Source: Pseudomonas lini (lineage in GTDB: Bacteria > Pseudomonadota > Gammaproteobacteria > Pseudomonadales > Pseudomonadaceae). From it: DNA of 64,000 nt. Under the pieces are notes generated by a model. The model had not been told where the DNA came from, did not search any database, and saw nothing but the letters and a program-made list of their open reading frames with translations. The DNA is taken from the NCBI RefSeq assembly GCF_030812475.1, contig NZ_JAUSSR010000005.1, forward strand, positions 310,001 to 374,000. The letters are read 5' to 3'. The position numbers and the translations under genes were made by a program. Shown here one piece after another: positions 30,048 through 39,128 of the stretch (position 1 is the stretch's first letter; every line of letters begins with the position of its first letter).

Positions 30048-30554
30048 TCAGGCCAGGCCCGACAATCGATACAGTCTTTCAAGGTCTGCTCCAGGCTCAC
30101 CATTGTTAATGGCCGCCGCAAGTCGCATAACCACTTGTTCACGGCGTACCTGCATGGGAGGTAACACGTAGATCGCGCCTATTAACTCACGCAGAGCCAA
30201 AGGGAGTCCCCAGCAGGCTTTCAAGCTGATGGCAAAAGGCGCTGCGAAATCATGCAGGGCCTGGCAGAGCGCTTCTTCGTCCAGGCTGTGTCCCTGGCCC
30301 TCCCACTTCTGGATTTGGTATAGCACACAAAACTCGCCTATCCGGTGCAGCAATGCAGCACTCTGCAGTGGCGCCGGATCGAGCTTGCATCGCCGAGCCA
30401 GGGCAACAACCTGTTCAGCCAGTCGCTCGGAAATATCCAACTCGGACTGCATTCGGGTCATCAGCAGCCCATGGGTTTGGGTATTGGCTTGTCGCAGGGC
30501 CTGGCTCAACGCCAGATTGACACTGGTAAGCCTTCCCAATCGTTTAATGGCGAA
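30048..30554 (-). pseudogene. C-terminal stump of an HDOD-domain protein
   Basis: About 168 residues in the same frame as, and immediately after the TGA of, the response regulator gene at 30555-30968. The sequence ALLHRIGEFCVLYQIQKWEG and LRELIGAIY match the second half of HDOD domains, but the first half (about 100 residues) is absent. The first possible start is a TTG at 30539 without a good ribosome binding site. I read this as the remainder of a response regulator-HDOD fusion that lost its middle by deletion or acquired a stop. A short functional HDOD-like protein expressed by coupling cannot be excluded. Confidence 0.6.
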
Positions 30555-30968
30555 TCATCGTTCTGCGAAAGATCTGCCAGGTTTAAATTGGGCTGTTACG
30601 GCCAGCTCCAGATCATGTATAGACCACGGCTTATGAAGGTAAATCGTCCCAGCGGGTACCATCGACAGATTCAGGTCATAACCGGATGTGAGAATTGCCG
30701 CGGTCGAGGGCCTTTTAAGCTTCATCATCTCAATAAATTCTACGCCTTGTATCTGACCGGGCAGGCCGTGATCCACGATCACCAACGGACAACCGCCATG
30801 CGTTCCCGACATGTACCTCATAGCCTCATCGGCAGTTGAGAATTCCAAAGAACGCAGACCCAGTTCGGTCAAAACCTCTCCGATTAACATGCGCAACGTT
30901 GGGTCGTCTTCCACCACGATTACCCATCCTGTCAGGGGTGAGAGTTTTTCCCATTGGGTTTTTTTCAT
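30555..30968 (-). CDS. Single-domain response regulator
   Basis: A 137-residue receiver domain. VIVVEDDPTLRMLIGEVL gives the acidic pocket, VIVDHGLPG the phospho-acceptor aspartate, AAILTSGYD the switch threonine/serine, and LHKPWS the conserved lysine. The start at 30968 (MKKTQWEKL) is preferred because AAGGAA lies upstream; an ATG at 31001 has no such site. No output domain remains before the stop, but the following same-frame segment is an HDOD stump, so the protein may once have been longer. The hybrid kinase on the same strand is the likely phospho-donor. Confidence 0.85.
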   Translation of the reverse strand: MKKTQWEKLSPLTGWVIVVEDDPTLRMLIGEVLTELGLRSLEFSTADEAMRYMSGTHGGCPLVIVDHGLPGQIQGVEFIEMMKLKRPSTAAILTSGYDLNLSMVPAGTIYLHKPWSIHDLELAVTAQFKPGRSFAER

Positions 30969-31174
30969 GCGCCGGGTTCCTTCGTCTCGGCTCATTTCCA
31001 TGCCAGGCAGATAGATTTTTCAGTGTAGGCGTTATTTTTTGATTGAGGCTGCGAACCCGAGCCATCTTGATGAGGAAGGGCTATCGAAACCCGTGAAGCG
31101 GCTAATGCGTGAAAATCGAACCCCTCCCGACCAGATAGGTCTGTTCCTTTATGACCTCTCTGGAATCAGACCCC

Positions 31175-31990
31175 ATGTCCACGCAACAGAACCTCGTCGT
31201 ACTCGCACGGGGTGGGTACGCCGCTCGAGGCGTTCTTTATCTGATCATCGGTATTTTCGCGCTGCTGGCGGCTCTCGACTCGACCAGACCAAAGGACAGT
31301 CACAGGAGCCTGGAAGCGTTGCTTAGCCAGCCATTCGGTTATGTTCTGGTCGGGTTGGTGGTCGCTGGCCTGTTGGCCTTCGCCGCTTGGCGAGTGCTGC
31401 AGGCAATACGCGACGTTGATCATCACGGTAACGAAATGAAGGGGATGGTAATCCGTGCAGGGTTGCTGGCGGGTGGGGTAGTCAACGGCGCCCTGGCATT
31501 TTTTGCCTTGGGCCTGCTCTTCAGCGGCATCCGGAGCTCGGGCAATTCCGGAGGTGGGCAAACCAAGGATCTACTGGCCCATATCTTGTCCTGGGAACAC
31601 TCCAATTTGCTGGTGTACCTCATCGCACTCGTACCCCTCGGCGTAGGCATTGCCCACCTTATCAAGGGCTGGAAGGCGACGTTCGAGAAATATTTCGAAG
31701 CTGACGAAGACGTTATGCGGTACGTCCGACCGGTGTCTCAATTCGGTCTGATAGCCCGTGGTGTCGTCTTTATCGAGATCGCCGTGCTGCTGATGATCAG
31801 TGGCTCGAAATACCAGGCCATGGATCCGCCGGGCATGAAGGAGGCCCTCGATGCGCTCCAGAACTTGCCGGCGGGCGGTTTGATTTTGATGGTGATGGCC
31901 TTGGGGATGATCGCCTTTTCGGTATATAGCTTTTCCGAAGCAGCCTGGCGCAAGATCAACATGGATGTGCCTGGCGTACCGAACGCTTAG
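31175..31990 (+). CDS. DUF1206 membrane protein
   Basis: A roughly 271-residue inner-membrane protein made of three two-helix repeats. Each begins with an ARGGYAARGVLYLIIG-like block (ARGGYAARGV near the start, VIRAGLLAGGVVNGALAF in the middle, GLIARGVVFIEIAVLL later), the signature of DUF1206. Function is unknown in this family. The start at 31175 puts the first repeat right at the N terminus; an upstream ATG at 31151 would add eight residues. It is divergent from the response regulator gene. Confidence 0.82.
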   Translation: MSTQQNLVVLARGGYAARGVLYLIIGIFALLAALDSTRPKDSHRSLEALLSQPFGYVLVGLVVAGLLAFAAWRVLQAIRDVDHHGNEMKGMVIRAGLLAGGVVNGALAFFALGLLFSGIRSSGNSGGGQTKDLLAHILSWEHSNLLVYLIALVPLGVGIAHLIKGWKATFEKYFEADEDVMRYVRPVSQFGLIARGVVFIEIAVLLMISGSKYQAMDPPGMKEALDALQNLPAGGLILMVMALGMIAFSVYSFSEAAWRKINMDVPGVPNA

Positions 31991-32087
31991 CCTTGCGACT
32001 ACTGCGAGCACTGCCCTGGAACACCGTGGGTAAACAACTCTGCGCATTGCGGCACAGCTCCGCAGTGGCAATTGACAGGAGATCCAA

Positions 32088-32345
32088 ATGCTTGTGCTCA
32101 CGGACATGCAGCGCACGTACCTCAGGAAAATACGAGCCCTCAGTGAAGACCATCAGGGCAACGAAGTCTTTGCTGGCCTGACGCTCGAGGAATCCATGCG
32201 ATTCAACTCTTTGAGCGAGTCGCTCCTGGGGCAGGAACATCGGACGCAGGAAGACGTCGATGAGTATCTCTCCCTTGTGCAAAAGCACGAACATACCCGG
32301 ACTAGATTGCTCAGCGCCGCGTGTGAAGCCCGGCAGCACAGATAG
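32088..32345 (+). CDS. Hypothetical small protein
   Basis: An 85-residue soluble protein, highly charged and probably helical (LTLEESMRFNSLSESLLGQE; LSLVQKHEHTRTRLLSA). AGGAG lies seven bases before the ATG, which supports translation. No domain recognised; no membrane segment or signal peptide. It follows the DUF1206 gene by about 100 bases and may share its transcript. Confidence 0.6.
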   Translation: MLVLTDMQRTYLRKIRALSEDHQGNEVFAGLTLEESMRFNSLSESLLGQEHRTQEDVDEYLSLVQKHEHTRTRLLSAACEARQHR

Positions 32346-32555
32346 AAATGTTTTGACATTCAATGGTGCTTGAACAGCCTGCCGGTAGCGCATTTTCAAC
32401 TACGATTGAGGATAGAAAGTCATGAGGCCCTGACCCTGCGCTCTTGCAAATGAGCGAAGCTGCCGAGGCACAGAGCTCATGAATCTCAGCCATCAACTCC
32501 TCGTTGGCGCCTTGAGTGTCCATGGATGGCTGATTCAACAGGGAGATGAATCGTC

Positions 32556-33611
32556 ATGTATAAAATGAGTGCAGGTTATGCCTGCGTACTGATGAGAATG
32601 CTTTCGGCGCAAGGGTTGGATGTCGACCGCCTGTGCCGGGAGTCCGGGCTCGATACGAAGCTCGCAGCCATACCGGGATCATACTGCGAACGAAGCACTA
32701 TCTACCGCCTGCTGGAATTGGCTGCTCAGGCTGGCGGCGATCCCGACATCGGTCTGAAATCGGCCGCGCACTTCCATCCCGGCATGTTCCAGATCGTCGG
32801 CTATACCATGATGTCCAGTTCGAACCTGAAAAGTGCATTCGAACGACTGGCTCACTTCAGCCCGTTGATCGGCACAGGTTTCACCCTGTTCGTTGTCCAG
32901 GAACAACAGGATTACCGCCTGGCCACGTTCGATCACCATCAACGCGGTTCGGTCAAACCCCGCCAGTACAGCGATGCCAGCCTCGCAGCCCTGCTAGGTG
33001 TCTATCGCTGGCTGAGTGGTAGCCAATCGTTGAGCCCGCTGAGTGTGGAATTCAGCTATCCCCAACCGGAAGACACCCATGAGCATCAACAGCTGTTTGG
33101 CTGCGAGCTGCGGTTCGGGGCAGCCTATGACAGCATCCTGTTCGACGGCGAGCAGCTACTGCGTCCGTCGAGAATGGCCAACGAGGCATTGGCCAAGCTC
33201 CATGAAAGCTATGCCAACGGTCAGCTTGACCTGCTGAATGACTCCACCATGGTGTGCAGGATCCGTGCGCTGATCACCGAACGCCTGAGCCAGGCGCAAC
33301 GACAGGGCCAATGTAATATGGAATCGATTGCGGCCGCGCTGAGCATCAGCAAGCGAACATTGCAACGGGCACTGGAGAAGGCAGGCACGCAGTTCACGAA
33401 TATCCTGAACCATACGCGTCAGCAGCTGGCCGACTTCTATCTGCGCCATTCCCATTTCAATATCCAGAACGTGACTTACCTGCTCGGCTTCCACGACCAC
33501 AGCAGTTTCTACAAGGCCTGCCTGCGCTGGTTCGGCATGACGCCCGGTCAGTATCGAGCCTGTCAACAATCGCTCGAGGCCAGGGAAACCAGGATCCTTC
33601 CAGGCCGTTGA
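32556..33611 (+). CDS. AraC-family transcriptional regulator
   Basis: A 351-residue regulator of the same architecture as the one at 15739-16797: N-terminal sensing domain (GYTMMSSSNLKSAFERLAHF; VEFSYPQPEDTHEH; FGCELRFGAAYDSILF) and C-terminal helix-turn-helix pair (IAAALSISKRTLQRALEKAG; VTYLLGFHDHSSFYKACLRW), ending FGMTPGQYR. GGGAG precedes the ATG. No metabolic genes are adjacent on either side, so its target is not evident; it may regulate itself or distant genes. Confidence 0.88.
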   Translation: MYKMSAGYACVLMRMLSAQGLDVDRLCRESGLDTKLAAIPGSYCERSTIYRLLELAAQAGGDPDIGLKSAAHFHPGMFQIVGYTMMSSSNLKSAFERLAHFSPLIGTGFTLFVVQEQQDYRLATFDHHQRGSVKPRQYSDASLAALLGVYRWLSGSQSLSPLSVEFSYPQPEDTHEHQQLFGCELRFGAAYDSILFDGEQLLRPSRMANEALAKLHESYANGQLDLLNDSTMVCRIRALITERLSQAQRQGQCNMESIAAALSISKRTLQRALEKAGTQFTNILNHTRQQLADFYLRHSHFNIQNVTYLLGFHDHSSFYKACLRWFGMTPGQYRACQQSLEARETRILPGR

Positions 33612-33615
33612 GCCT

Positions 33616-33861
33616 CTATCGACCGAGCTGCGCGTCCCGTTCCGAATGGACGATTTGAAGCCGCTCCAAGTTGCGCCGCTGGCACTCATACTCGGCTTCT
33701 GCCCGGGTCTCATAGGTGGTCGGCAGCCGCAGCTTTTTCTCGCTGTCGTAGAGGTTAAAACCTACAGTCGCGTTTTTACAATAAGATCGCGTTCCGCTGC
33801 GCACGGAGTCCGAGTCCGTGGGTAATGCAGGAACAACACCGAATCTCAAGGCCATCATCAC
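33616..33861 (-). CDS. Hypothetical small protein
   Basis: An 81-residue protein with basic and polar composition and a tail rich in Arg and Glu (RAEAEYECQRRNLERLQ). It overlaps no other gene and converges on the AraC gene with four bases between the stops. GAGGA lies before the two adjacent ATGs. No recognisable domain; the two cysteines are not in a CxxC motif. Confidence 0.5.
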   Translation of the reverse strand: MMMALRFGVVPALPTDSDSVRSGTRSYCKNATVGFNLYDSEKKLRLPTTYETRAEAEYECQRRNLERLQIVHSERDAQLGR

Positions 33862-33988
33862 GTCCTCTTGGAATTCACCGTCGAACCACTCCGACTACTA
33901 CTAACTATTAGCGGCTATGGACAACTACGGCAAGGAAGGTTTTTGCGGATCCGATGAATAGCTCGTGCCAAGGCATAGGCGTCGGCTT

Positions 33989-35137
33989 TCAATCAGTACC
34001 CATTGGCTTTTCGACGCCAGTACATTCACTAAAACGCTGCGTCAGCAGTTGCATTGCCTGATGCAAAGGATGGCACGGGGCACGCTGGCCTTCGCCGTCG
34101 GCGAAGCCGAACAGTCCCGCTGGGCAATACCGGTCATCATCCCAACCCGGATAGTCGAGGACCGGGTACCAGCAAATACCCTCGATCGGCACGCCACGGT
34201 GTATCGCACGCTCGACTTGCTCGCTGACATAAGTCAGCCAAGGGACGCGTTCATCACCTTCAGCACCCGTTTCCGACAGGAGCATCGGCCGCCCGTAACG
34301 TTGATAGACTTCGCTGAGCATGCCCGCCAGCGGTCGATACTCACGGTCGTCTCTGAGAACTTTGGGGCCGTTGAGGATCCACTGGTTATGTGGGTAAAAA
34401 TTCACGCCGACGATGTCCAGATAGGATTCTTGCCCGCCCAGCCCCGGCCACTGTCTGCCGGTCAACAGATCCCATGCGTCGAACTGAGACAGCCGGTAAT
34501 TTTCGGCGGCGTTGACCTGGTCAACCCGGTGAGAACCTGCGATGACGTTAATCAATGGTTCGCCCTGAACGAACCGTGCTGACGGTACCTGCTCGCGGAT
34601 GGCCTCGATCGCCGCAATGCTGGCCCTCACCAGTTGATGCTTGAGTTCGAGACCGCGCCCATGGGCTGAAGGATTGAAATACCCGACCGCTCCACCCGCC
34701 CAGCTCCAGAAAGAGATTTCATTGAGGGGTGAATAAACAGGATTTTCGATTCCCTCCTCGCGCATCAACCTGGCAACGGCTGCGCAAAACTTTGCGAAGC
34801 GCTCGACGAACTCCGGCCGCCAGATATCAAGATCGTCAGGATAACCGTAATGGCAAAGATCCCAGATCACTTGCATGCCGCACGCCTGCGCAGCGCGCAG
34901 CATGGGAAGAAAACTACTCCAGTCGTAATGACCCGGGCGGGTCTCGATCAAATGCCAACGTAGACCATCTCTGCTACTACGGATGCCCATTGCCAAAAGT
35001 TGCTGATAATCATTGGTCGCCCAGCGCGCATGGCCCGTGGTGTTTAACAGGTCGAGGCGCCGGCCATCATTGCGTCGGTGCGATGAACATTCAAAACCGG
35101 CCAGCAAAAAACTGTCGAAGGCGCGCTGCCTTTTCAT
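33989..35137 (-). CDS. Clan GH-A glycoside hydrolase (beta-glucosidase-like)
   Basis: A 382-residue TIM-barrel glycosidase without signal peptide. RWHLIETRPGHYDWS is a typical early strand, YSPLNEISFWSW carries the acid/base glutamate after strand 4, and LLSETGAEGDER the nucleophile after strand 7, the clan GH-A pattern of families such as GH1, GH5 and GH39. It overlaps the UDP-galactopyranose mutase gene by ATGA and is the last of three coupled genes. A cytoplasmic glycosidase in a glycan-building operon could trim an intermediate or glycosylated product; the real substrate is unknown. Confidence 0.8.
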   Translation of the reverse strand: MKRQRAFDSFLLAGFECSSHRRNDGRRLDLLNTTGHARWATNDYQQLLAMGIRSSRDGLRWHLIETRPGHYDWSSFLPMLRAAQACGMQVIWDLCHYGYPDDLDIWRPEFVERFAKFCAAVARLMREEGIENPVYSPLNEISFWSWAGGAVGYFNPSAHGRGLELKHQLVRASIAAIEAIREQVPSARFVQGEPLINVIAGSHRVDQVNAAENYRLSQFDAWDLLTGRQWPGLGGQESYLDIVGVNFYPHNQWILNGPKVLRDDREYRPLAGMLSEVYQRYGRPMLLSETGAEGDERVPWLTYVSEQVERAIHRGVPIEGICWYPVLDYPGWDDDRYCPAGLFGFADGEGQRAPCHPLHQAMQLLTQRFSECTGVEKPMGTD

Positions 35138-36378
35138 GGCGCCGAGACCGGGCCTGAAGTTTCCACCCTGCTGCCAGTGTTTGGCTCGACCTCACAGCCC
35201 GGCACAGGTGTCTCGCTTGCAGCCTCGGCAATACGTTGATAAAGGGCCAATGCCTGGCCTACGACCTGATCCATGTTGTAATACTTGTACGTTCCCAGTC
35301 GACCCAGAAATGTGACATGCGACGTGCCTTCAGCCAGCATCCGGTAGCGTTTGTATAACTCGGCATTTTCAGGACGAGGCACCGGGTAATAGGGGTCGCC
35401 ATCCGCACAGGGAAACTCATAGCTGATACTGGTCAGTGGATGAGTCTGTCCGGTGAGATGTTTGTATTCGGTGATGCGCGTGTACGGCACTGCTTCGTCG
35501 GGGTAATTGACCACCGCCACAGCTTGAAATTGCAGCTGGTTGAGGGTCTCGTGCTGAAATCGCAAAGACCGATAGGGCAGCTTGCCAAAGCAATAATCGA
35601 AATACTCATCAATCGGCCCGCTGTAAACCAGGTGACCATAACGCACACGATGACGTACCGCGGTGAAATCGGTGCCTAACAGAATATCAATGAGAGGGTG
35701 ATCAAGCATGCGCTCGAACATTCGTGTATAGCCATCGCGCGGCATCATCTGAAAGGTATCGCTAAAATAGCGATCGTCACTGTTGGTTCGGGTCGGCACG
35801 CGAGAAGTGACGGACTTATCCAGTTCCGACGGATCCAGTCCCCATTGTTTTCTCGTGTAGCCGCGGAAAAACTTTTCGTAGAGTTCACGACCCACCTGGC
35901 TGACGACAACGTCTTGCGACGTTCTAATATGACTCACCGGCTGGGCACGGCTGGCCAGAAAGTCAGCGGCTTGCGGCTCCGTCATGTTCAATCCGTACAA
36001 CGTGTTCAGCGTGGTCAGGTTGATAGGAATGGGGACGCGATGCTCATCAACTTGCGCCAATACCCGATGCTCATACGGACGCCACTCAGTGAATCGCGAC
36101 AGGTATTGAACAATGCGCTCGGCATTGGTGTGAAAGATATGCGGGCCATAGCGATGAACCCACACGCCCGCTTCATCCGTATGATCATACGCATTGCCGC
36201 CAATATGCTCGCGACGGTCGATCAGCAGCACGCGCTTGCCTAGCCCTGCGCTCAGTCGTTCGGCTAACACGCTGCCGGCAAACCCGGCGCCGACGATCAA
36301 GTAGTCGTAGAAAGGTGCAGCGCTGTCGCCATCTTGAGAGGAGCCGCCAGTGGCAGTCCCGAGGGTTATCTGAGGCAT
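35134..36378 (-). CDS. glf: UDP-galactopyranose mutase
   Basis: A 414-residue flavoenzyme that interconverts UDP-galactopyranose and UDP-galactofuranose. FYDYLIVGAGFAGSVLAERL is the FAD fold, HIGGNAYDH and HRYGPHIFHTN are the conserved Glf motifs, with FRGYTRKQWGLDP, then PVPRPENAELYKRY and GRLGTYKYYNMD near the end. The start at 36378 follows AAGGAG and overlaps the glycosyltransferase stop by 13 bases. An N-terminal extension of about 20 residues precedes the FAD domain. With galE across the divergent region it completes UDP-glucose to UDP-galactofuranose. Confidence 0.93.
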   Translation of the reverse strand: MPQITLGTATGGSSQDGDSAAPFYDYLIVGAGFAGSVLAERLSAGLGKRVLLIDRREHIGGNAYDHTDEAGVWVHRYGPHIFHTNAERIVQYLSRFTEWRPYEHRVLAQVDEHRVPIPINLTTLNTLYGLNMTEPQAADFLASRAQPVSHIRTSQDVVVSQVGRELYEKFFRGYTRKQWGLDPSELDKSVTSRVPTRTNSDDRYFSDTFQMMPRDGYTRMFERMLDHPLIDILLGTDFTAVRHRVRYGHLVYSGPIDEYFDYCFGKLPYRSLRFQHETLNQLQFQAVAVVNYPDEAVPYTRITEYKHLTGQTHPLTSISYEFPCADGDPYYPVPRPENAELYKRYRMLAEGTSHVTFLGRLGTYKYYNMDQVVGQALALYQRIAEAASETPVPGCEVEPNTGSRVETSGPVSAP

Positions 36379-37541
36379 TCGATCTGCTCCTTCATCACGG
36401 CACAGGTCTTGTCCCATGACATCCCCTCCAGCACCGCATCAACACGCTGTGTAAAAGCAGCAGCGTCATGATCGCCATCGAGAATGCCCTCGATGGCGGC
36501 AATGAACTCATCGACCGATGCCGCAATCTCCACCACCCTTGCATCGCCGTACACCCTGATGACATCGACAATGGGCGATGAGACCACGGGGCACCCGCCA
36601 GCCAGGTATTCGGGAGTCTTGGTCGGACTGATATAACGGGTCGATTCATTGAGGGCGAAAGGCATCAACGCGACGTCCCAGCCTGCAAGATAAGCAGGCA
36701 ATTGTGAGTAATCCTTGCCGCCCAGGTAGTGGATGTTGGGATGGCGTGGCAGAGCCGCCGGATCGATTTTGACTACGGGGCCGATCAGGACGATTTGCCA
36801 TTCGGGCCGCCGTCGCGCCAGCTCGCTGACCAACGCAATATCAAAGCGCTCGTCGATGACGCCGAAAAAGCCGAGGCGTGGGTGGGCAATCGCAGCCTGA
36901 TCCAAAGGCTGCAGCAGTGGTTGCCGCGCAGCAGCAAAATGGTTGAGGTCGACGCTGCTGGGAACCGCGTGTGCGTTGGCGTGAAGCTTGCTCTTTGTCT
37001 CCCAGAGGCTGTAGCCCCCCGTAAAGACCACGTCAGCCCGGCGCATCAATTGTTGCTCCTTCTCCACCAATTCCTTTGGCGCTCCCTTGAACGCGGACAA
37101 TTCATCCATGCAATCAAAAATGGTGACTTGTCCTTCAAGGTGCGCGGTGAAGTCCAGGCTCATGGGGGTGAAATACCAGAGCAACAATTGCGAGGGCTCA
37201 TGCATCGCCAGATATGTATCCAGCAAATGTCGCTGTGCGTCGACGGACTGCATGAAATCAAGGCCTTCCGGAAGATGAGGCACCAGTACTGTCACACCTT
37301 CGGCAGGCCGGGTTTGCTCAAGCCAAGGGTCATCGCAGCCGCCGCGCAATGGCTCCTCGAAAAACAGCACATCGTAGTCTTTGGCCAGGCGGGACATGAC
37401 GTGCTGAGGTCTCTGATAAACGAAACCCCAGCGCAAATGCGACAGGCACAAGAGCGTAGGACGAACGGATTGAGCGGTTTGTATATCAGCGTTCAGAGAG
37501 GTGGGGGTCAACTGTGGGTCAGGTTGCTCTGCCAGGTTCAT
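36366..37541 (-). CDS. Glycosyltransferase, GT-B fold
   Basis: A 391-residue transferase with Rossmann-type halves. The first, PTLLCLSHLRWGFVYQRPQHVM, is characteristic of a group found beside glf genes; the second contains RLGFFGVIDERFDIAL and the sugar-nucleotide site STRYISPTKTPEYLAGG. AAGGGA supports the ATG at 37541. First gene of a three-gene operon with glf and a glycosidase, so it may be the galactofuranosyl transferase, though it does not carry the classic GlfT GT-A signature. Acceptor unknown. Confidence 0.85.
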   Translation of the reverse strand: MNLAEQPDPQLTPTSLNADIQTAQSVRPTLLCLSHLRWGFVYQRPQHVMSRLAKDYDVLFFEEPLRGGCDDPWLEQTRPAEGVTVLVPHLPEGLDFMQSVDAQRHLLDTYLAMHEPSQLLLWYFTPMSLDFTAHLEGQVTIFDCMDELSAFKGAPKELVEKEQQLMRRADVVFTGGYSLWETKSKLHANAHAVPSSVDLNHFAAARQPLLQPLDQAAIAHPRLGFFGVIDERFDIALVSELARRRPEWQIVLIGPVVKIDPAALPRHPNIHYLGGKDYSQLPAYLAGWDVALMPFALNESTRYISPTKTPEYLAGGCPVVSSPIVDVIRVYGDARVVEIAASVDEFIAAIEGILDGDHDAAAFTQRVDAVLEGMSWDKTCAVMKEQIECLR

Positions 37542-37821
37542 GTGAGTTCCCTTTGGTGATCACCGGGACGAAATCGAGCACAGGGACAGCCTGGCTTCGA
37601 CGCCAATTCATGCGTTCGAAGAGCGACCCAGTGATCCGATGCCACGTTCTGCGCGCTTCTGAAAGGTTGGAGGAGCAATGGATCGAGACCGTTCAAAGAC
37701 GTTTGGTCCAAAGCCGATGAAGTGCATATACCGGTCGGGTCAATTCCCTGAACTACTCGACGAATGTGACCCCATAAAAGGAAGCGGCGCAATTTTGCCC
37801 GGCTGAGGATGAGGGCGGATC

Positions 37822-38952
37822 ATGATCTTGGTGACGGGGGGCGTGGGATATATCGGGGCGCATATTTGCGTCGAACTGCTGAGCGATGGCAATGACGTTC
37901 TAATACTGGACAATCTCTGCAACAGCTCGCGAATAACCGTTGAACGGATTACCGTTCTGGCAGGTGCTCGTCCAAGCTTCATCGAAGGAGACGTACGCAA
38001 TCGGCCGCTCCTGGAGCGTATTTTCACTGATTACCCGATAGACGCTGTCGTTCACTGCGCCGGGCTGAAAGCCGTTGGCGAAAGCGTGCGCGAGCCATTG
38101 CGATACTTTGAGACAAACGTCAGCGGTAGCGTGAACTTATGCCAAGCGATGGCCGATGCCGGCGTCCACACCTTGTTATTCAGCTCTTCCGCCACCGTTT
38201 ATGGCGAATGTGTGCAGATGCCAATCGATGAGTCTTGCGTCCTCGGTCAGCCCACCAATCCATACGGCCATTCCAAGCTGATGGCGGAGAATGTCATGGG
38301 AAGCATCGCCCGATCAGATCCACGCTGGTCGGTCGGCTTGTTACGCTATTTCAATCCTATCGGCGCGCATCCGTCGGGATTGTTGGGTGAAGCGCCTACC
38401 ACGGCGCCGAATAATCTGCTGCCTTATTTGTTGCAGGTGGCGACAGGGCAACAGAAGGAATTGAGTATCTTTGGTGACGATTACCCTACGCCCGACGGCA
38501 CAGGTGTTCGCGATTACATACATGTGATGGATCTCGCGGGAGGGCATCTCAAGGCACTGGACTACCTGCAGCGCAACTCGGGCGTGCATACCTGGAATCT
38601 GGGGACTGGTCGCGGTTACTCCGTGCTGGAGATGGTAAATGCATTCGAGCGTGTCAGTGGAATGAACATCCCATTGAAGACCACTCCTCGCCGTAATGGT
38701 GACATAGCTCAATGTTGGGCTGATCCGGGCAAGGCCGCGCGAGAGTTGAGTTGGTGCGCAACCCGAAATCTTGATGAGATGCTCAGAGATGCTTGGCGTT
38801 GGCAATGCCAGAATCCCCACGGGTATGAAGTGGATAATCTCTACCCCAACACCAGCGAACCTGAGGATGTCACCATGATACGACTGGTCAGATCAGCCGA
38901 TGCGTTGTTCAGACCAAATACGACGAGGGACGCAAACAAAACCATCACATAA
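37822..38952 (+). CDS. galE: UDP-glucose 4-epimerase
   Basis: A 376-residue extended SDR. VTGGVGYIGAHICVELL binds NAD, SSSATVYGE and NPYGHSK give the catalytic Ser and Tyr-x3-Lys. Core length is normal (about 338) but a 35-residue polar tail follows (from about PNTSEPEDV), not usual for GalE. GAGGG precedes the ATG. It is divergent from the glycosyltransferase-glf-glycosidase operon and supplies UDP-galactose to the mutase. Confidence 0.93.
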   Translation: MILVTGGVGYIGAHICVELLSDGNDVLILDNLCNSSRITVERITVLAGARPSFIEGDVRNRPLLERIFTDYPIDAVVHCAGLKAVGESVREPLRYFETNVSGSVNLCQAMADAGVHTLLFSSSATVYGECVQMPIDESCVLGQPTNPYGHSKLMAENVMGSIARSDPRWSVGLLRYFNPIGAHPSGLLGEAPTTAPNNLLPYLLQVATGQQKELSIFGDDYPTPDGTGVRDYIHVMDLAGGHLKALDYLQRNSGVHTWNLGTGRGYSVLEMVNAFERVSGMNIPLKTTPRRNGDIAQCWADPGKAARELSWCATRNLDEMLRDAWRWQCQNPHGYEVDNLYPNTSEPEDVTMIRLVRSADALFRPNTTRDANKTIT

Positions 38953-39128
38953 AAGCGATCCGAAAATAAATTTCCATGCATCATCAAAGGGTAACAATTG
39001 GGCGTCCCTGCGCTGAGCACTTAAAAACCAATAGGGGCGTAAAAATGTTTGAACCGGCGCTGAGCCACCAGGGTCTTTAACTTAGGTCATAAACTGCTAC
39101 TAAAATTATCTAAGTAAGGAGTTTGGAA

